A stretch of DNA of 64,000 nt from NCBI RefSeq assembly GCF_014851865.1, contig NZ_JACVAM010000001.1, forward strand, positions 1,054,001 to 1,118,000, written 5' to 3'. Shown one piece after another: positions 18,028 to 27,113 of this stretch. Under the pieces are notes generated by a model. The model did no database searches, had not been told where the DNA came from, and was given only the letters and a program-made list of their open reading frames with translations. Both the position numbers and the translations under genes were made by a program. Origin of the DNA: Pseudomonas sp. PDM16 (lineage in GTDB: Bacteria > Pseudomonadota > Gammaproteobacteria > Pseudomonadales > Pseudomonadaceae). Every line of letters starts with the position of its first letter. Positions within the stretch are counted from its first letter, which is position 1.

Positions 18028-19026
18028 ATGTACTCAGCTAAATGCATAGGTCTTTTGCTGGGACTGGGTTTTGCTTCCCAGGCATTGGGCAGCGAGCTGA
18101 GCAGCGCTCGTGGCGCCGTGGCTCCGGTGGGCTTCGATATTCAGGGCACGCCCTTGCCACGGTCTCAGGTGCCGCAGCTGCGTGGCCGTCTGGATGACAT
18201 GCTGGTGCGCCTGCGCCAGACCCCTGCGCTGGCGCCTCTGCAGGGCTTCGCCATCAATCAGAGTATTCGCCTGTTCGAGCAGCCGTCCGCGCTAGGTTCT
18301 GCGCCTGCCGCTGGCTGGGCTCATCTGCTGGTGCGCCGGGTCGACCCGCAGCGCAGCGAGAGAGACGCGGCCAGTGGCGCGTTGCGGGGCGTTGGCGAAG
18401 GGCCTGCCATCGAGGTGCGGGCCAACGATCAGGGTGCGCTGTTCGGCTACCCGGTAGGGAAGGACGAGCAGGGCGACTATTACCAGGTCCCGGTCATTCC
18501 CCGTCGGTTGCAGGGGTTCCCTGTGTTGCAGATCGGTAGCAAGGACGTGGTGGTGCTGCACAAGGCCGGGCGTCAGCCGTTTGCTCACATCAATCGCGAG
18601 CGTTATCTGAAAGGGATTCTCGCAGATGCCCGCGAGCATCTGGCGCTGCTGCGGGACATGTTGAACGACACCGGTGATGAGCAGTTGCGTGCCGGACTGC
18701 AGGGCAATATCGCTGACTGGCAGCGAACGGTGGCTGCGCGCCAGACCGAACTGGAGGGCATGAGCGAGGCGGAGCGGCGTTCGCCTACCTGTCAGAGCAG
18801 CGATCAGCGTGGTGCAACTTTCGCGTCCTGCCGCACGCCGGGTGCGGTGTACTACGTCACCTTCTCTCCTGAGTATTTCGACCCGGCCCTGCCGCCCAGC
18901 AGCGTACAGCTGATGAGCATCAGCGTGGCCAACAAGGGTTTCCTCAACGACAGGGTGCTTGGGCAGAAGGTGCGCCAGGCGGTGGCTGAACTCGATCTCG
19001 CCGCATTGCGGGAGACCCTCGACTGA
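18028..19026 (+). CDS. Exported protein of unknown function, related to the 9.1-kb protein
   Basis: A 332-aa protein with a signal peptide (about 1-21, ending SQALG). No domain recognised. An LRGRLDDMLVRLRQTPAL...GF block and an EVRAN...PVG block match the exported protein at 9097. A later helical stretch (about residues 192-252) is followed by two cysteines (CQSSD, SCRTPG) that may form a disulfide. It is the second gene of a pair with the small lipoprotein. Confidence 0.7.
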   Translation: MYSAKCIGLLLGLGFASQALGSELSSARGAVAPVGFDIQGTPLPRSQVPQLRGRLDDMLVRLRQTPALAPLQGFAINQSIRLFEQPSALGSAPAAGWAHLLVRRVDPQRSERDAASGALRGVGEGPAIEVRANDQGALFGYPVGKDEQGDYYQVPVIPRRLQGFPVLQIGSKDVVVLHKAGRQPFAHINRERYLKGILADAREHLALLRDMLNDTGDEQLRAGLQGNIADWQRTVAARQTELEGMSEAERRSPTCQSSDQRGATFASCRTPGAVYYVTFSPEYFDPALPPSSVQLMSISVANKGFLNDRVLGQKVRQAVAELDLAALRETLD

Positions 19027-19115
19027 GCTGCGCTATTCTTCGTCTCAGTTCCTGCTGGCGCCGTGGCTGGCAGAGAACCTGCAAGATGGAGAAAACAATA
19101 GCCGGGAGGGGACAC

Positions 19116-19550
19116 ATGAAGACCGTTGCGGAGCTGCTCAGAACAAAGCCCAGTGCCTACGTGCACCACATCGCACCGGAAGCCTCGGTACTCGATGCGG
19201 TAAAACTGCTGGCCGAGCGGAAGATCGGCGCCTTGGTGGTGCTGGCTGGTGGGCGCCTGGTGGGCATCGTCAGCGAGCGTGACTATGTGCGCAAGCTGGC
19301 AGAGATGGAGCGAGGGGCGTTCGAGGCCAGGGTCAGCGAAATCATGACCGCCGAAGTCATCACCGTTGGCCCGCGCGACAGCGTGCAGCACTGTCTGCAA
19401 CTGATGACAGACCATCGCTTGCGCCACCTGCCGGTGCTGGCTGAGGGTGAGCTGATTGGCATGCTGTCGATCGGCGACCTGGTCAAACAGACCATCGCGG
19501 ACCAGGCAAGCCTGATCCTGCAGCTGGAGCAATATATACGCGGTGAATAA
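19116..19550 (+). CDS. CBS-pair domain protein
   Basis: A 144-aa protein composed of two CBS motifs: residues about 8-65 ([29 protein letters not shown]) and 72-130 ([32 protein letters not shown]). Such pairs bind adenine nucleotides and act as energy sensors, usually attached to or partnering another protein; none is evident here. GGGAGGGG precedes the ATG at 19116. It lies 116 bp upstream of tktA. Confidence 0.92.
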   Translation: MKTVAELLRTKPSAYVHHIAPEASVLDAVKLLAERKIGALVVLAGGRLVGIVSERDYVRKLAEMERGAFEARVSEIMTAEVITVGPRDSVQHCLQLMTDHRLRHLPVLAEGELIGMLSIGDLVKQTIADQASLILQLEQYIRGE

Positions 19551-19665
19551 GGGGAAGCCTCCGGGGCGATCATCTGTCATTGCCCCTGAGTGCCCGGCTG
19601 GGCGAAAATACGCGCCTTTTTCGCCCCCCCTTCATCTAGAAGCAGCCCCCGCAGGAGATTCAGCG

Positions 19666-21666
19666 ATGCCCAGCCGTCGTGAGCGAGCCAATGCCATTCG
19701 TGCCCTCAGCATGGATGCTGTGCAGAAAGCCAACAGCGGCCACCCGGGTGCCCCCATGGGCATGGCGGACATCGCCGAAGTCCTGTGGCGCGACTACCTG
19801 CAGCACAACCCGCAGAACCCGAACTGGGCCGACCGTGACCGCTTCGTGCTGTCCAACGGCCACGGCTCGATGCTGATCTACTCGCTGCTGCACCTGACCG
19901 GCTACGACCTGGCTATCGACGACCTCAAGCAGTTCCGTCAGCTGCACAGCCGCACTCCGGGCCACCCGGAATACGGCTACACCCCGGGCGTCGAGACCAC
20001 CACCGGCCCGCTGGGCCAGGGCATCGCCAACGCCGTTGGTTTCGCCATTGCCGAGAAAGTGCTGGGCGCGCAGTTCAACCGCCCGGGCCACGACGTGGTC
20101 AACCACTACACCTACGCCTTCCTCGGCGACGGCTGCATGATGGAAGGCATCAGCCACGAAGTCTGCTCGCTGGCCGGCACCCTGGGCCTGGGCAAGCTGG
20201 TCGCCTTCTACGACGACAACGGCATTTCCATCGATGGCGAAGTCCACGGCTGGTTCACCGACGACACCCCGGCGCGCTTCGAGGCCTACGGCTGGCAGGT
20301 GATCCGCAACGTCGACGGCCATGACGCCGACGAGATCAAGACCGCCATCGAGACCGCGCGCAAGTCCACCGACCGTCCGACCCTGATCTGCTGCAAGACC
20401 GTGATCGGCTTCGGTTCGCCGAACAAGGGCGGCAAGGAAGAGTGCCACGGCGCTCCGCTGGGCAACGACGAGATCGCCGCCACCCGCGCCGCGCTGAACT
20501 GGAACCACGGCCCGTTTGAAATCCCGGCTGACATCTACGCCGAGTGGGACGCCAAGGAAGCCGGCGCCGCCCGTGAGGCCGACTGGGACGTGCGCTTCGC
20601 CGCCTACGCTGCCGCGCATCCGGAACTGGCCGCCGAGCTCAAGCGCCGCCTGGCTGGCGAGCTGCCGGCCGACTTCGCTGAGAAGTCCGCTGCCTACGTT
20701 GCTGAAGTTGCTGCCAAAGGCGAGACCATCGCCAGCCGCAAGGCCAGCCAGAACGCGCTGAACGCCTTCGGCCCGCTGCTGCCGGAATTCCTCGGCGGTT
20801 CCGCCGACCTGGCTGGCTCCAATCTGACCCTGTGGAAGGGCTGCAAGGGCGTGGAGGCTGGCGATGCCGCCGGCAACTACCTGTTCTACGGCGTGCGCGA
20901 GTTCGGCATGAGCGCGATCATGAACGGCATCGCCCTGCACGGCGGTTTCATCCCGTACGGCGCGACCTTCCTGATCTTCATGGAATACGCGCGCAACGCC
21001 GTGCGCATGTCTGCGCTGATGAAAAAACGCGTGCTCTACGTGTTCACCCACGACTCCATCGGCCTGGGCGAAGACGGCCCGACTCACCAGCCGATCGAGC
21101 AACTGGCCAGCCTGCGCGGCACGCCGAACCTGGACACCTGGCGCCCGGCCGATGCCGTGGAATCCGCGGTGGCCTGGAAGTACGCCATCGAGCGCAATGA
21201 CGGCCCGTCCGCGCTGATCTTCAGCCGCCAGAACCTGCCGCACCAGGCGCGTGACGCCCAGCAGCTGGCCGATGTGGCCCGTGGTGCCTACGTACTCAAG
21301 GACTGCGCCGGCGAGCCGGAACTGATCCTGATCGCCACCGGTTCGGAAGTCGGCCTGGCCGTACAGGCTTTCGACACGCTGACCGAGCAGGGCAAGAAGG
21401 TCCGCGTCGTCTCCATGCCGTCGACCAGCGTGTTCGACCAGCAGGACGCCGCCTACAAGCAGGCTGTACTGCCGCTGCAGGTCGGTGCGCGCATCGCCAT
21501 CGAGGCCTCGCACGCGGACTACTGGTACAAGTACGTCGGCCTGGAAGGTCGCATCATCGGCATGACCACCTTCGGTGAGTCCGCCCCGGCCGCGCAGCTG
21601 TTCGAGGAGTTCGGCTTCACCGTCGCCAACATCCTGGAAACCGCCGCCGAGCTGCTGGACGCCTGA
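19666..21666 (+). CDS. tktA: Transketolase
   Basis: A 666-aa thiamine-diphosphate enzyme that moves two-carbon ketol units between sugar phosphates in the pentose phosphate pathway. Landmarks: [10 protein letters not shown] near the start, the ThDP-binding GDG...EG motif ([10 protein letters not shown]), the central transketolase signature [14 protein letters not shown] and HGGF upstream of it. GCAGGAGATT precedes the ATG at 19666. Codon use is strongly biased to GC-ending optimal codons, as in highly expressed genes. It heads a carbon-metabolism block with epd, pgk and fda. Confidence 0.97.
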   Translation: MPSRRERANAIRALSMDAVQKANSGHPGAPMGMADIAEVLWRDYLQHNPQNPNWADRDRFVLSNGHGSMLIYSLLHLTGYDLAIDDLKQFRQLHSRTPGHPEYGYTPGVETTTGPLGQGIANAVGFAIAEKVLGAQFNRPGHDVVNHYTYAFLGDGCMMEGISHEVCSLAGTLGLGKLVAFYDDNGISIDGEVHGWFTDDTPARFEAYGWQVIRNVDGHDADEIKTAIETARKSTDRPTLICCKTVIGFGSPNKGGKEECHGAPLGNDEIAATRAALNWNHGPFEIPADIYAEWDAKEAGAAREADWDVRFAAYAAAHPELAAELKRRLAGELPADFAEKSAAYVAEVAAKGETIASRKASQNALNAFGPLLPEFLGGSADLAGSNLTLWKGCKGVEAGDAAGNYLFYGVREFGMSAIMNGIALHGGFIPYGATFLIFMEYARNAVRMSALMKKRVLYVFTHDSIGLGEDGPTHQPIEQLASLRGTPNLDTWRPADAVESAVAWKYAIERNDGPSALIFSRQNLPHQARDAQQLADVARGAYVLKDCAGEPELILIATGSEVGLAVQAFDTLTEQGKKVRVVSMPSTSVFDQQDAAYKQAVLPLQVGARIAIEASHADYWYKYVGLEGRIIGMTTFGESAPAAQLFEEFGFTVANILETAAELLDA

Positions 21667-21673
21667 TGCGCCC

Positions 21674-21696
21674 GGCCCCCTCGCCACGAGGGGGCC
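21674..21696 (+). other. Hairpin between tktA and epd
   Basis: GGCCCCCTCG (21674-21683) pairs with CGAGGGGGCC (21687-21696) around a 3-nt loop, with no U-tract. It may stabilise the tktA message or attenuate read-through into epd. Confidence 0.55.
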
Positions 21697-21712
21697 ACGC
21701 CGAGACCCCGCC

Positions 21713-22759
21713 ATGGCCAAACGCCCGCTTAAAGTCGCCCTCAACGGATACGGCCGCATCGGCCGTTGCGTGCTGCGCGCTCTGCACGAGCGCGGCGCTG
21801 CGGCCGGCTTCGAGATAGTCGCGCTGAACGATCTGGCCGACCAGGCCAGCATCGAGTACCTGACCCGCTTCGACTCCACCCACGGCCGCTTCCCCGGCGA
21901 GGTGAAGGTCGACGGCGACTGCCTGCACATCAATGGCGACTGCGTGAAGGTGCTGCGCCAGAGCGAGCCCGAGGCTATCGACTGGGCTGGCCTGGGCATC
22001 GACCTGCTGCTGGAGTGCTCCGGCGTCTACCACAGCCGCGCCGATGGTGAGCGCTTCCTCAAAGCCGGTGCGCCACGGGTGCTGTTCTCCCAGCCGATGG
22101 CCGGCGAGGCGGATGTCGACGCCACCGTGGTGTTCGGCGTCAACCAGCAGCGTCTGACCGGCGCCGAGAAGCTGGTGTCCAACGCCTCCTGCACCACCAA
22201 TTGCGCGGTACCGCTGCTCAAGCTGCTCGACGAGGCGGTGGGCCTGGAGTACGTCTCCATCACCACCATCCACTCGGCGATGAACGACCAGCCGGTAATC
22301 GACGCCTACCACCACGAAGACCTGCGCCGCACGCGCTCGGCCTTCCAGTCGGTGATCCCGGTATCCACCGGCCTGGCGCGCGGTATCGAGCGTCTGCTGC
22401 CGGAACTGGCCGGGCGGGTGCAGGCCAAGGCCATTCGCGTGCCGACGGTCAACGTCTCCTGCCTGGACATCACCCTGCAGGTGGCGCGCGACACCAGTGC
22501 TGCCGAGATCAACACGGTGCTGCGCCAGGCCGCAGAAAACGGTCCGCTCAAGGGCCTGCTGGCCTACACCGAGTTGCCCCACGCCAGCTGCGATTTCAAT
22601 CACGACGCCCATTCGGCCATCGTCGACGGCAGCCAGACTCGGGTTTCCGGCCCGCGCCTGGTCAACCTGCTGGCCTGGTTCGACAACGAATGGGGCTTCG
22701 CCAACCGTATGCTCGACGTCGCGGAACACTTCCTCGCCGTCTCCAACCCATCCAAGTAA
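21713..22759 (+). CDS. epd: Erythrose-4-phosphate dehydrogenase
   Basis: A 348-aa GAPDH-family enzyme. The N-terminal NGYGRIGR motif binds NAD, and ASCTTN holds the catalytic cysteine with TTIHSAMNDQ downstream. The MNDQPVIDAYH stretch and position next to tktA and pgk match Epd, which oxidises erythrose-4-phosphate to 4-phosphoerythronate for pyridoxal phosphate synthesis. A glycolytic GAPDH role cannot be excluded from sequence alone. It is 46 bp from tktA and 24 bp from pgk. Confidence 0.9.
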   Translation: MAKRPLKVALNGYGRIGRCVLRALHERGAAAGFEIVALNDLADQASIEYLTRFDSTHGRFPGEVKVDGDCLHINGDCVKVLRQSEPEAIDWAGLGIDLLLECSGVYHSRADGERFLKAGAPRVLFSQPMAGEADVDATVVFGVNQQRLTGAEKLVSNASCTTNCAVPLLKLLDEAVGLEYVSITTIHSAMNDQPVIDAYHHEDLRRTRSAFQSVIPVSTGLARGIERLLPELAGRVQAKAIRVPTVNVSCLDITLQVARDTSAAEINTVLRQAAENGPLKGLLAYTELPHASCDFNHDAHSAIVDGSQTRVSGPRLVNLLAWFDNEWGFANRMLDVAEHFLAVSNPSK

Positions 22760-22783
22760 CCAGCCCCCTTTGAAGGACTGACC

Positions 22784-23944
22784 ATGACCGTTCTGAAGAT
22801 GACCGACCTCGACCTCGCCGGTAAGCGCGTGCTGATCCGCGAAGACCTCAACGTGCCGGTGAAGGACGGTGTGGTGAAGAGCGATGCGCGCATCCTCGCC
22901 TCCCTGCCGACCATCAAGCTGGCCCTGGAGAAGGGCGCGGCGGTCATGGTTTGCTCGCACCTGGGCCGCCCGACCGAGGGCGAGTTCTCCGAGGAGAACA
23001 GCCTGGCCCCGGTCGCTGCCTATCTGTCCAAGGCCCTGGGCCGCGAAGTGCCGCTGGTCAAGGACTACCTGGGCGGCGTCGAAGTCAAAGCCGGCGACAT
23101 CGTGCTGTTCGAGAACGTGCGCTTCAACAAGGGCGAGAAGAAGAACGCCGATGAGCTGGCCCAGCAATACGCCGCCCTGTGCGACGTGTTCGTGATGGAC
23201 GCCTTCGGTACCGCCCACCGCGCCGAGGGCTCGACCCACGGCGTAGCCAAGTTCGCCAAGGTTGCCGCCGCCGGCCCGCTGCTGGCCGCCGAACTGGACG
23301 CCCTGGGCAAGGCTCTGGGCAACCCGGCCCGCCCGATGGCCGCCATCGTTGCCGGCTCCAAGGTGTCCACCAAGCTCGACGTACTCAACAGCCTGAGCCA
23401 GATCTGCGACCAGCTGATCGTTGGTGGCGGCATCGCCAACACCTTCCTCGCCGCTGCCGGTTTCCCGGTCGGCAAGTCGCTGTACGAGGCCGATCTGGTC
23501 GACACCGCCAAGGCCATCGCGGCCAAGGTCAGTGTGCCGCTGCCGGTCGATGTGGTAGTGGCCAAGGCCTTCGCCGAAGACGCCGAAGCAACCGTGAAAG
23601 CCATCGCCGACGTCGCCGACGACGACATGATCCTCGACATCGGCCCGCAGACCGCCGCGCAGTTCGCCGAGCTGCTGAAGTCGTCGAAGACCATCCTGTG
23701 GAACGGCCCGGTCGGCGTGTTCGAGTTCGACCAGTTCGGCAACGGCACCAAGGTGCTGGCCCAGGCCATCGCCGAGAGCCCGGCGTTCTCCATCGCCGGC
23801 GGCGGCGACACCCTGGCGGCCATCGACAAGTACGGCGTGAACGAGCAGATCAGCTATATCTCCACCGGTGGTGGCGCCTTCCTCGAGTTTGTCGAGGGCA
23901 AGGTGCTGCCGGCTGTGGAAGTGCTGGAGCAGCGCGCCAAGTAA
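22784..23944 (+). CDS. pgk: Phosphoglycerate kinase
   Basis: A 386-aa two-domain kinase that makes ATP from 1,3-bisphosphoglycerate. The N-terminal [16 protein letters not shown] motif and the SHLGRPTEG loop bind substrate; the C-terminal nucleotide site shows GPVGVFE and [10 protein letters not shown]. Length is normal for Proteobacteria. GAAGGA lies just upstream of the ATG. Codon use is highly biased as in tktA. Confidence 0.98.
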   Translation: MTVLKMTDLDLAGKRVLIREDLNVPVKDGVVKSDARILASLPTIKLALEKGAAVMVCSHLGRPTEGEFSEENSLAPVAAYLSKALGREVPLVKDYLGGVEVKAGDIVLFENVRFNKGEKKNADELAQQYAALCDVFVMDAFGTAHRAEGSTHGVAKFAKVAAAGPLLAAELDALGKALGNPARPMAAIVAGSKVSTKLDVLNSLSQICDQLIVGGGIANTFLAAAGFPVGKSLYEADLVDTAKAIAAKVSVPLPVDVVVAKAFAEDAEATVKAIADVADDDMILDIGPQTAAQFAELLKSSKTILWNGPVGVFEFDQFGNGTKVLAQAIAESPAFSIAGGGDTLAAIDKYGVNEQISYISTGGGAFLEFVEGKVLPAVEVLEQRAK

Positions 23945-23948
23945 GGCC

Positions 23949-23973
23949 CTGCCGACGATCATATCGTCGGCAG
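23949..23973 (+). terminator. Hairpin downstream of pgk
   Basis: CTGCCGACGAT (23949-23959) pairs with ATCGTCGGCAG (23963-23973) with a 3-nt loop. There is no long U-tract, so termination may be partial and allow read-through to the lipoprotein genes and fda. Confidence 0.55.
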
Positions 23974-24051
23974 CTTGAGAGCATCGGCGCTAAACCAAAG
24001 GCCTCTCGGCGCGGTCCCTTGCACAGGAACCCCGGAGAAAGGAGCACGGTC

Positions 24052-24246
24052 ATGCGCCAGCTCGCGATACTGTTACTCTGTGCCGGCCTCGCCGGTTGTA
24101 GTGGCAAGGGCTCGACCCCCAGCACCTGCGAGGTGTTGAGCCCGCCGGAAATCATCCTGCCGACCACTCAGGACGATCAGCGGGTCGAGGCGCAGAGCAG
24201 CGGCGACCCTACGGTGAGCGGCAGCGGGCAGCAGAACTGCCCCTGA
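24052..24246 (+). CDS. Small lipoprotein of unknown function
   Basis: A 64-aa product with a lipoprotein signal (MRQLAILLLCAGLAGC; lipidated Cys16) and a short polar tail with two further cysteines. GGAGAAAGGAGC supplies an ample ribosome site. It sits between pgk and fda, where P. aeruginosa also carries two small uncharacterised genes. Confidence 0.75.
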   Translation: MRQLAILLLCAGLAGCSGKGSTPSTCEVLSPPEIILPTTQDDQRVEAQSSGDPTVSGSGQQNCP

Positions 24247-24279
24247 CGCCCTTGATAGGGCCCTGACATGGAGTGTGCG

Positions 24280-24591
24280 ATGAGAGCTGTGATCCTGATG
24301 TTGTCCGCCGTGTTGCTGAGCGCCTGCGCCAGCCAGCCGGAGCCTGCCGACCAGTGGACCCGCTGGGTCTGCGATAGCCAGGCCGAAGTGCTGTGGCGGC
24401 CGGTGGGCGACGATGCGGTCGATCTGCGTCTGGGCGGCGGTGATATCGTCCACCGCCTGCAGCGCGAACCCTCGGGGTCCGGCGTGCTCTATAGCGACGG
24501 CATCCTGGCCTTCCACAGCAAGGGCGAGGAAGGCCTGGTGTACCGGGTGGCGGACAACGACCTGATCGGTCGGGGCTGCAAGGCACAGTAA
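24280..24591 (+). CDS. MliC-like lipoprotein (C-type lysozyme inhibitor fold)
   Basis: A 103-aa lipoprotein: signal peptide with LLSAC lipobox, then an MliC-type domain. The stretch [19 protein letters not shown] and the closing GRGCKAQ resemble the SGxxYSxG...W.KG.E motif that plugs the lysozyme active site in membrane-bound lysozyme inhibitors; WVCD near the start supplies the partner cysteine. Inhibition of lysozyme is inferred and not certain, since the family is short and divergent. The ATG at 24280 is favoured over 24268 because GGAG precedes it by six bases. Confidence 0.7.
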   Translation: MRAVILMLSAVLLSACASQPEPADQWTRWVCDSQAEVLWRPVGDDAVDLRLGGGDIVHRLQREPSGSGVLYSDGILAFHSKGEEGLVYRVADNDLIGRGCKAQ

Positions 24592-24785
24592 TTGCGGTAA
24601 GCAGGGTTCGGACCGTGGTCCGGGCCGCTGGTGCGGCGGGCGTGAGCCTCGCCGGATTCGAATCCCGCGCGCCGAACAGGGGCGCGGGGCGGGAGAGGGC
24701 GCCCCCCTATCCCCTGAAACTTGAACAACGCCCGCCCCTGCGGCAGGCTTGCACACTTAACGACCCTCATTTGGGAGCTTCACAG

Positions 24786-25850
24786 ATGGCACTTATCAGC
24801 ATGCGCCAGATGCTCGACCACGCCGCCGAATTCGGCTACGGCGTGCCGGCCTTCAACGTCAACAACCTCGAGCAGATGCGCGCGATCATGGAAGCGGCCG
24901 ACAAGACCGACTCCCCGGTGATCGTCCAGGCTTCGGCCGGTGCTCGCAAATACGCTGGCGCGCCGTTCCTGCGTCACCTGATCCTGGCCGCCATCGAAGA
25001 ATTCCCGCACATCCCGGTGTGCATGCACCAGGACCACGGCACCAGCCCTGACGTGTGCCAGCGCTCGATCCAGCTGGGCTTCAGCTCGGTGATGATGGAC
25101 GGCTCGCTGCGTGAAGACGGCAAGACCCCGGCCGACTACGACTACAACGTCCGTGTCACCCAGCAGACCGTAGCCTTCGCCCACGCCTGCGGCGTGTCCG
25201 TGGAAGGCGAACTGGGCTGCCTGGGTAGCCTGGAAACCGGCATGGCCGGCGAAGAAGACGGCGTTGGCGCCGAAGGCGTGCTGGACCACAGCCAGCTGCT
25301 GACCGACCCGGAAGAAGCCGCTGACTTCGTCAAGCGCACCCAGGTCGACGCGCTGGCCATCGCCATCGGCACCAGCCACGGCGCCTACAAGTTCACCAAG
25401 CCGCCAACCGGTGACGTACTCTCCATCGAGCGCATCAAGGAAATCCACAAGCGCATCCCCAACACCCACCTGGTGATGCATGGCTCCTCCTCGGTGCCGC
25501 AAGAGTGGCTGAAGGTGATCAACGAGTTCGGCGGCGACATCAAGGAAACCTACGGTGTGCCGGTCGAGGAAATCGTCGAAGGCATCAAGCACGGCGTACG
25601 CAAGGTCAACATCGACACCGACCTGCGCCTGGCCTCCACCGGCGCCATCCGCCGCATGATGGCCGAGCACCCGAGCGAGTTCGACCCGCGCAAGTTCTTC
25701 GCCAAGACCATCGTCGCCATGCGTGACATCTGCATCGCCCGCTACGAAGCCTTCGGCACCGCCGGCAACGCCTCCAAGATCAAGCCGATCAACCTGGAAG
25801 GCATGTTCCAGCGCTACGCCAGCGGCGAGCTGACCGCCAAGGTCAACTAA
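24786..25850 (+). CDS. fda: Class II fructose-bisphosphate aldolase
   Basis: A 354-aa zinc-dependent aldolase that cleaves fructose-1,6-bisphosphate to two triose phosphates, mainly gluconeogenic in Pseudomonas. It shows VPAFNVNN near the start, the HQDHG zinc and catalytic motif, and VMHGSSS with the downstream VNIDTDLR phosphate loop. Calvin-type (class IIB) features and length fit. Codon bias is as strong as in pgk and tktA. A terminator follows directly. Confidence 0.97.
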   Translation: MALISMRQMLDHAAEFGYGVPAFNVNNLEQMRAIMEAADKTDSPVIVQASAGARKYAGAPFLRHLILAAIEEFPHIPVCMHQDHGTSPDVCQRSIQLGFSSVMMDGSLREDGKTPADYDYNVRVTQQTVAFAHACGVSVEGELGCLGSLETGMAGEEDGVGAEGVLDHSQLLTDPEEAADFVKRTQVDALAIAIGTSHGAYKFTKPPTGDVLSIERIKEIHKRIPNTHLVMHGSSSVPQEWLKVINEFGGDIKETYGVPVEEIVEGIKHGVRKVNIDTDLRLASTGAIRRMMAEHPSEFDPRKFFAKTIVAMRDICIARYEAFGTAGNASKIKPINLEGMFQRYASGELTAKVN

Positions 25851-25865
25851 GCCACCTGCTACACC

Positions 25866-25893
25866 GAAAGCCCCGCTCTGCGGGGCTTTCGTC
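25866..25893 (+). terminator. Terminator of fda
   Basis: GAAAGCCCCG (25866-25875) pairs with CGGGGCTTTC (25881-25890) around a 5-nt loop, followed by GTCTATC. Confidence 0.85.
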
Positions 25894-25910
25894 TATCTGG
25901 GGGAGGGAGT

Positions 25911-26354
25911 ATGCGGCTCATCGTTCGTTGCGTCTTGTGGGGAACCGTGATGGTGCTCACCGGTTGCGCTCAACAGACGCGGCAGGCAAGTCCAGTTGAA
26001 CCAGCTACGCCTGTGTCGGTGCTGGCCGATCCACAGCGTTGCATCGAACGCGCCGACTGCACCACCAAGGTGTCGCGCACCCTGCTGTTTGTCTTCGACT
26101 ACGCCGCTGTTGGCGGTCATCTGGTGCTGCGCCAGGAGCGCCTGCTGTTCACCCCGGCGGACGCCGCGGTGAACGACTGGCCGGCGATCTATATCCGTCT
26201 GGCCGAGCCGGCCGACAGCCGCTTCGACTTCAATGCCGGGTGCCGGGTAGACCACTGCCGCTACAGCACCGAGGAGCTTTTGCGGATCTACCGCAGCTAC
26301 CTGGCGGGCGAGCCCTGTTCGCTGGATGGCGTAACGGCCTGCGCAGGGTACTAG
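25911..26354 (+). CDS. Lipoprotein of unknown function
   Basis: A 147-aa protein with a lipoprotein signal peptide (VLTGC lipobox, Cys19). The mature part contains six cysteines, including C.ERADC and CRVDHC, so one or more disulfides are likely. No family recognised. GGGAGGGAGT precedes the ATG. Its stop overlaps by 4 bp with the stop of the opposite-strand lipoprotein gene (TAG and CTA share bases). Confidence 0.72.
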   Translation: MRLIVRCVLWGTVMVLTGCAQQTRQASPVEPATPVSVLADPQRCIERADCTTKVSRTLLFVFDYAAVGGHLVLRQERLLFTPADAAVNDWPAIYIRLAEPADSRFDFNAGCRVDHCRYSTEELLRIYRSYLAGEPCSLDGVTACAGY

Positions 26355-26764
26355 CGGTTGGCATCGGCCCGTTCCATCACCTGCAGGGTATAGGTCTGCT
26401 CCACCTGCTGGCCGGAGCACTGGGTGCCCATGCCGCTTGCTTCTACGCGTATCTCGTAGGTACCGGACCTGGTGGGCTCGCCCTGGATAACGCCATGGGC
26501 TTCCGTGTCGACGTAGACGAACTCCAGCCCTTCCGGAAGCGGTTGGTCCTCAGTGCCAGCCCGTAGGCCACTGAGCAGGGAGAGCTTTTCGACCCCGACT
26601 TGGACATGGTAGGGCTGGCCTACGATGGCGGGCGGCAGCTGGGACGGGTACAGGTTTAGGCCGGGCCGCAGCATGCATCCGGCGGCTATCGGAATGACCA
26701 TGAATGCCTCGCATCCGCTCAGCAGCGTGCAGAGGCCCAGGGCCGGCAGGGCAGCGGGTTTCAT
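26351..26764 (-). CDS. Lipoprotein with Ig-like (putative He_PIG-type) domain
   Basis: A 137-aa protein: lipoprotein signal (LLSGC, Cys18), then a beta-rich domain whose YPSQLPPAIVGQPYHVQ and GLEF...GVIQGEPTRSGTYEIRV stretches resemble bacterial Ig-like He_PIG domains. Such domains often mediate surface or protein binding. Tail to tail with another lipoprotein gene. Confidence 0.68.
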   Translation of the reverse strand: MKPAALPALGLCTLLSGCEAFMVIPIAAGCMLRPGLNLYPSQLPPAIVGQPYHVQVGVEKLSLLSGLRAGTEDQPLPEGLEFVYVDTEAHGVIQGEPTRSGTYEIRVEASGMGTQCSGQQVEQTYTLQVMERADANR

Positions 26765-26996
26765 CTTCGGTCGTTCTCCTGACAGACGTGCGCGTCCGTT
26801 GCCAAGAGGCAGGCGCGGCGTGGTAGCAGGGCAGGGGCGTGGTGGCGGGCAGCCTCACAGGCCAATGTCCTTATCGGTGTGGGGTTGGCAGACAATGCGT
26901 CGTACCAGGCCGGAGCACCAGCGTTGCTCCGTCATTCTGTGAGCCCGTCATCAGCAGGCGTTCGTCCGCATTCGGCAAGCGCCCAGTGTTTCTTGA

Positions 26997-27023
26997 TCAA
27001 GTCCGGTGCCCGCCAGCCGATAT
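26997..27023 (+). promoter_or_regulatory. Sigma-28 (FliA) type promoter of the chemoreceptor gene
   Basis: TCAAGTCC at 26997-27004, an 11-bp spacer and GCCGATAT at 27016-27023 match the flagellar sigma consensus (TAAAGTTT-N11-GCCGATAA; TCAAG at -35 is common in Pseudomonas). It lies 91 bp before the ATG, consistent with chemotaxis genes being late-class flagellar genes. Confidence 0.7.
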
Positions 27024-27041
27024 CCCGGATATGCTGGCACC

Positions 27042-27062
27042 AGGCCCATACCGGGCCTTTTT
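27042..27062 (+). terminator. Short hairpin with T-run in the chemoreceptor leader
   Basis: AGGCCC (27042-27047) pairs with GGGCCT (27053-27058), followed by five T residues. It lies about 50 bp before the ATG, within the transcript expected from the FliA-type promoter, so it could be an attenuator or the end of an upstream transcript. The stem is only 6 bp. Confidence 0.35.
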
Positions 27063-27113
27063 CCCGCTTGCATCGTGCGGGCGGGAGCACCGGCAGTCAC
27101 AGCAGGAGCAACC

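Larger units (their letters stand above)
26765..27113. other. Intergenic region upstream of the chemoreceptor gene
   Basis: About 350 bp without a supported gene. It contains a CGGAGCA/TGCTCCG hairpin (26911-26931), a FliA-type promoter (26997-27023) and a short GC hairpin plus T-run (27042-27062), all ahead of the chemoreceptor. Confidence 0.6.

Noticed and set aside
19660..23962. Very long minus-strand open frames (779 and 781 codons) antisense to tktA, epd and pgk
   Set aside because: They are shadow frames created by the high GC third-position bias of the plus-strand genes; their translations show no domain or sensible composition.
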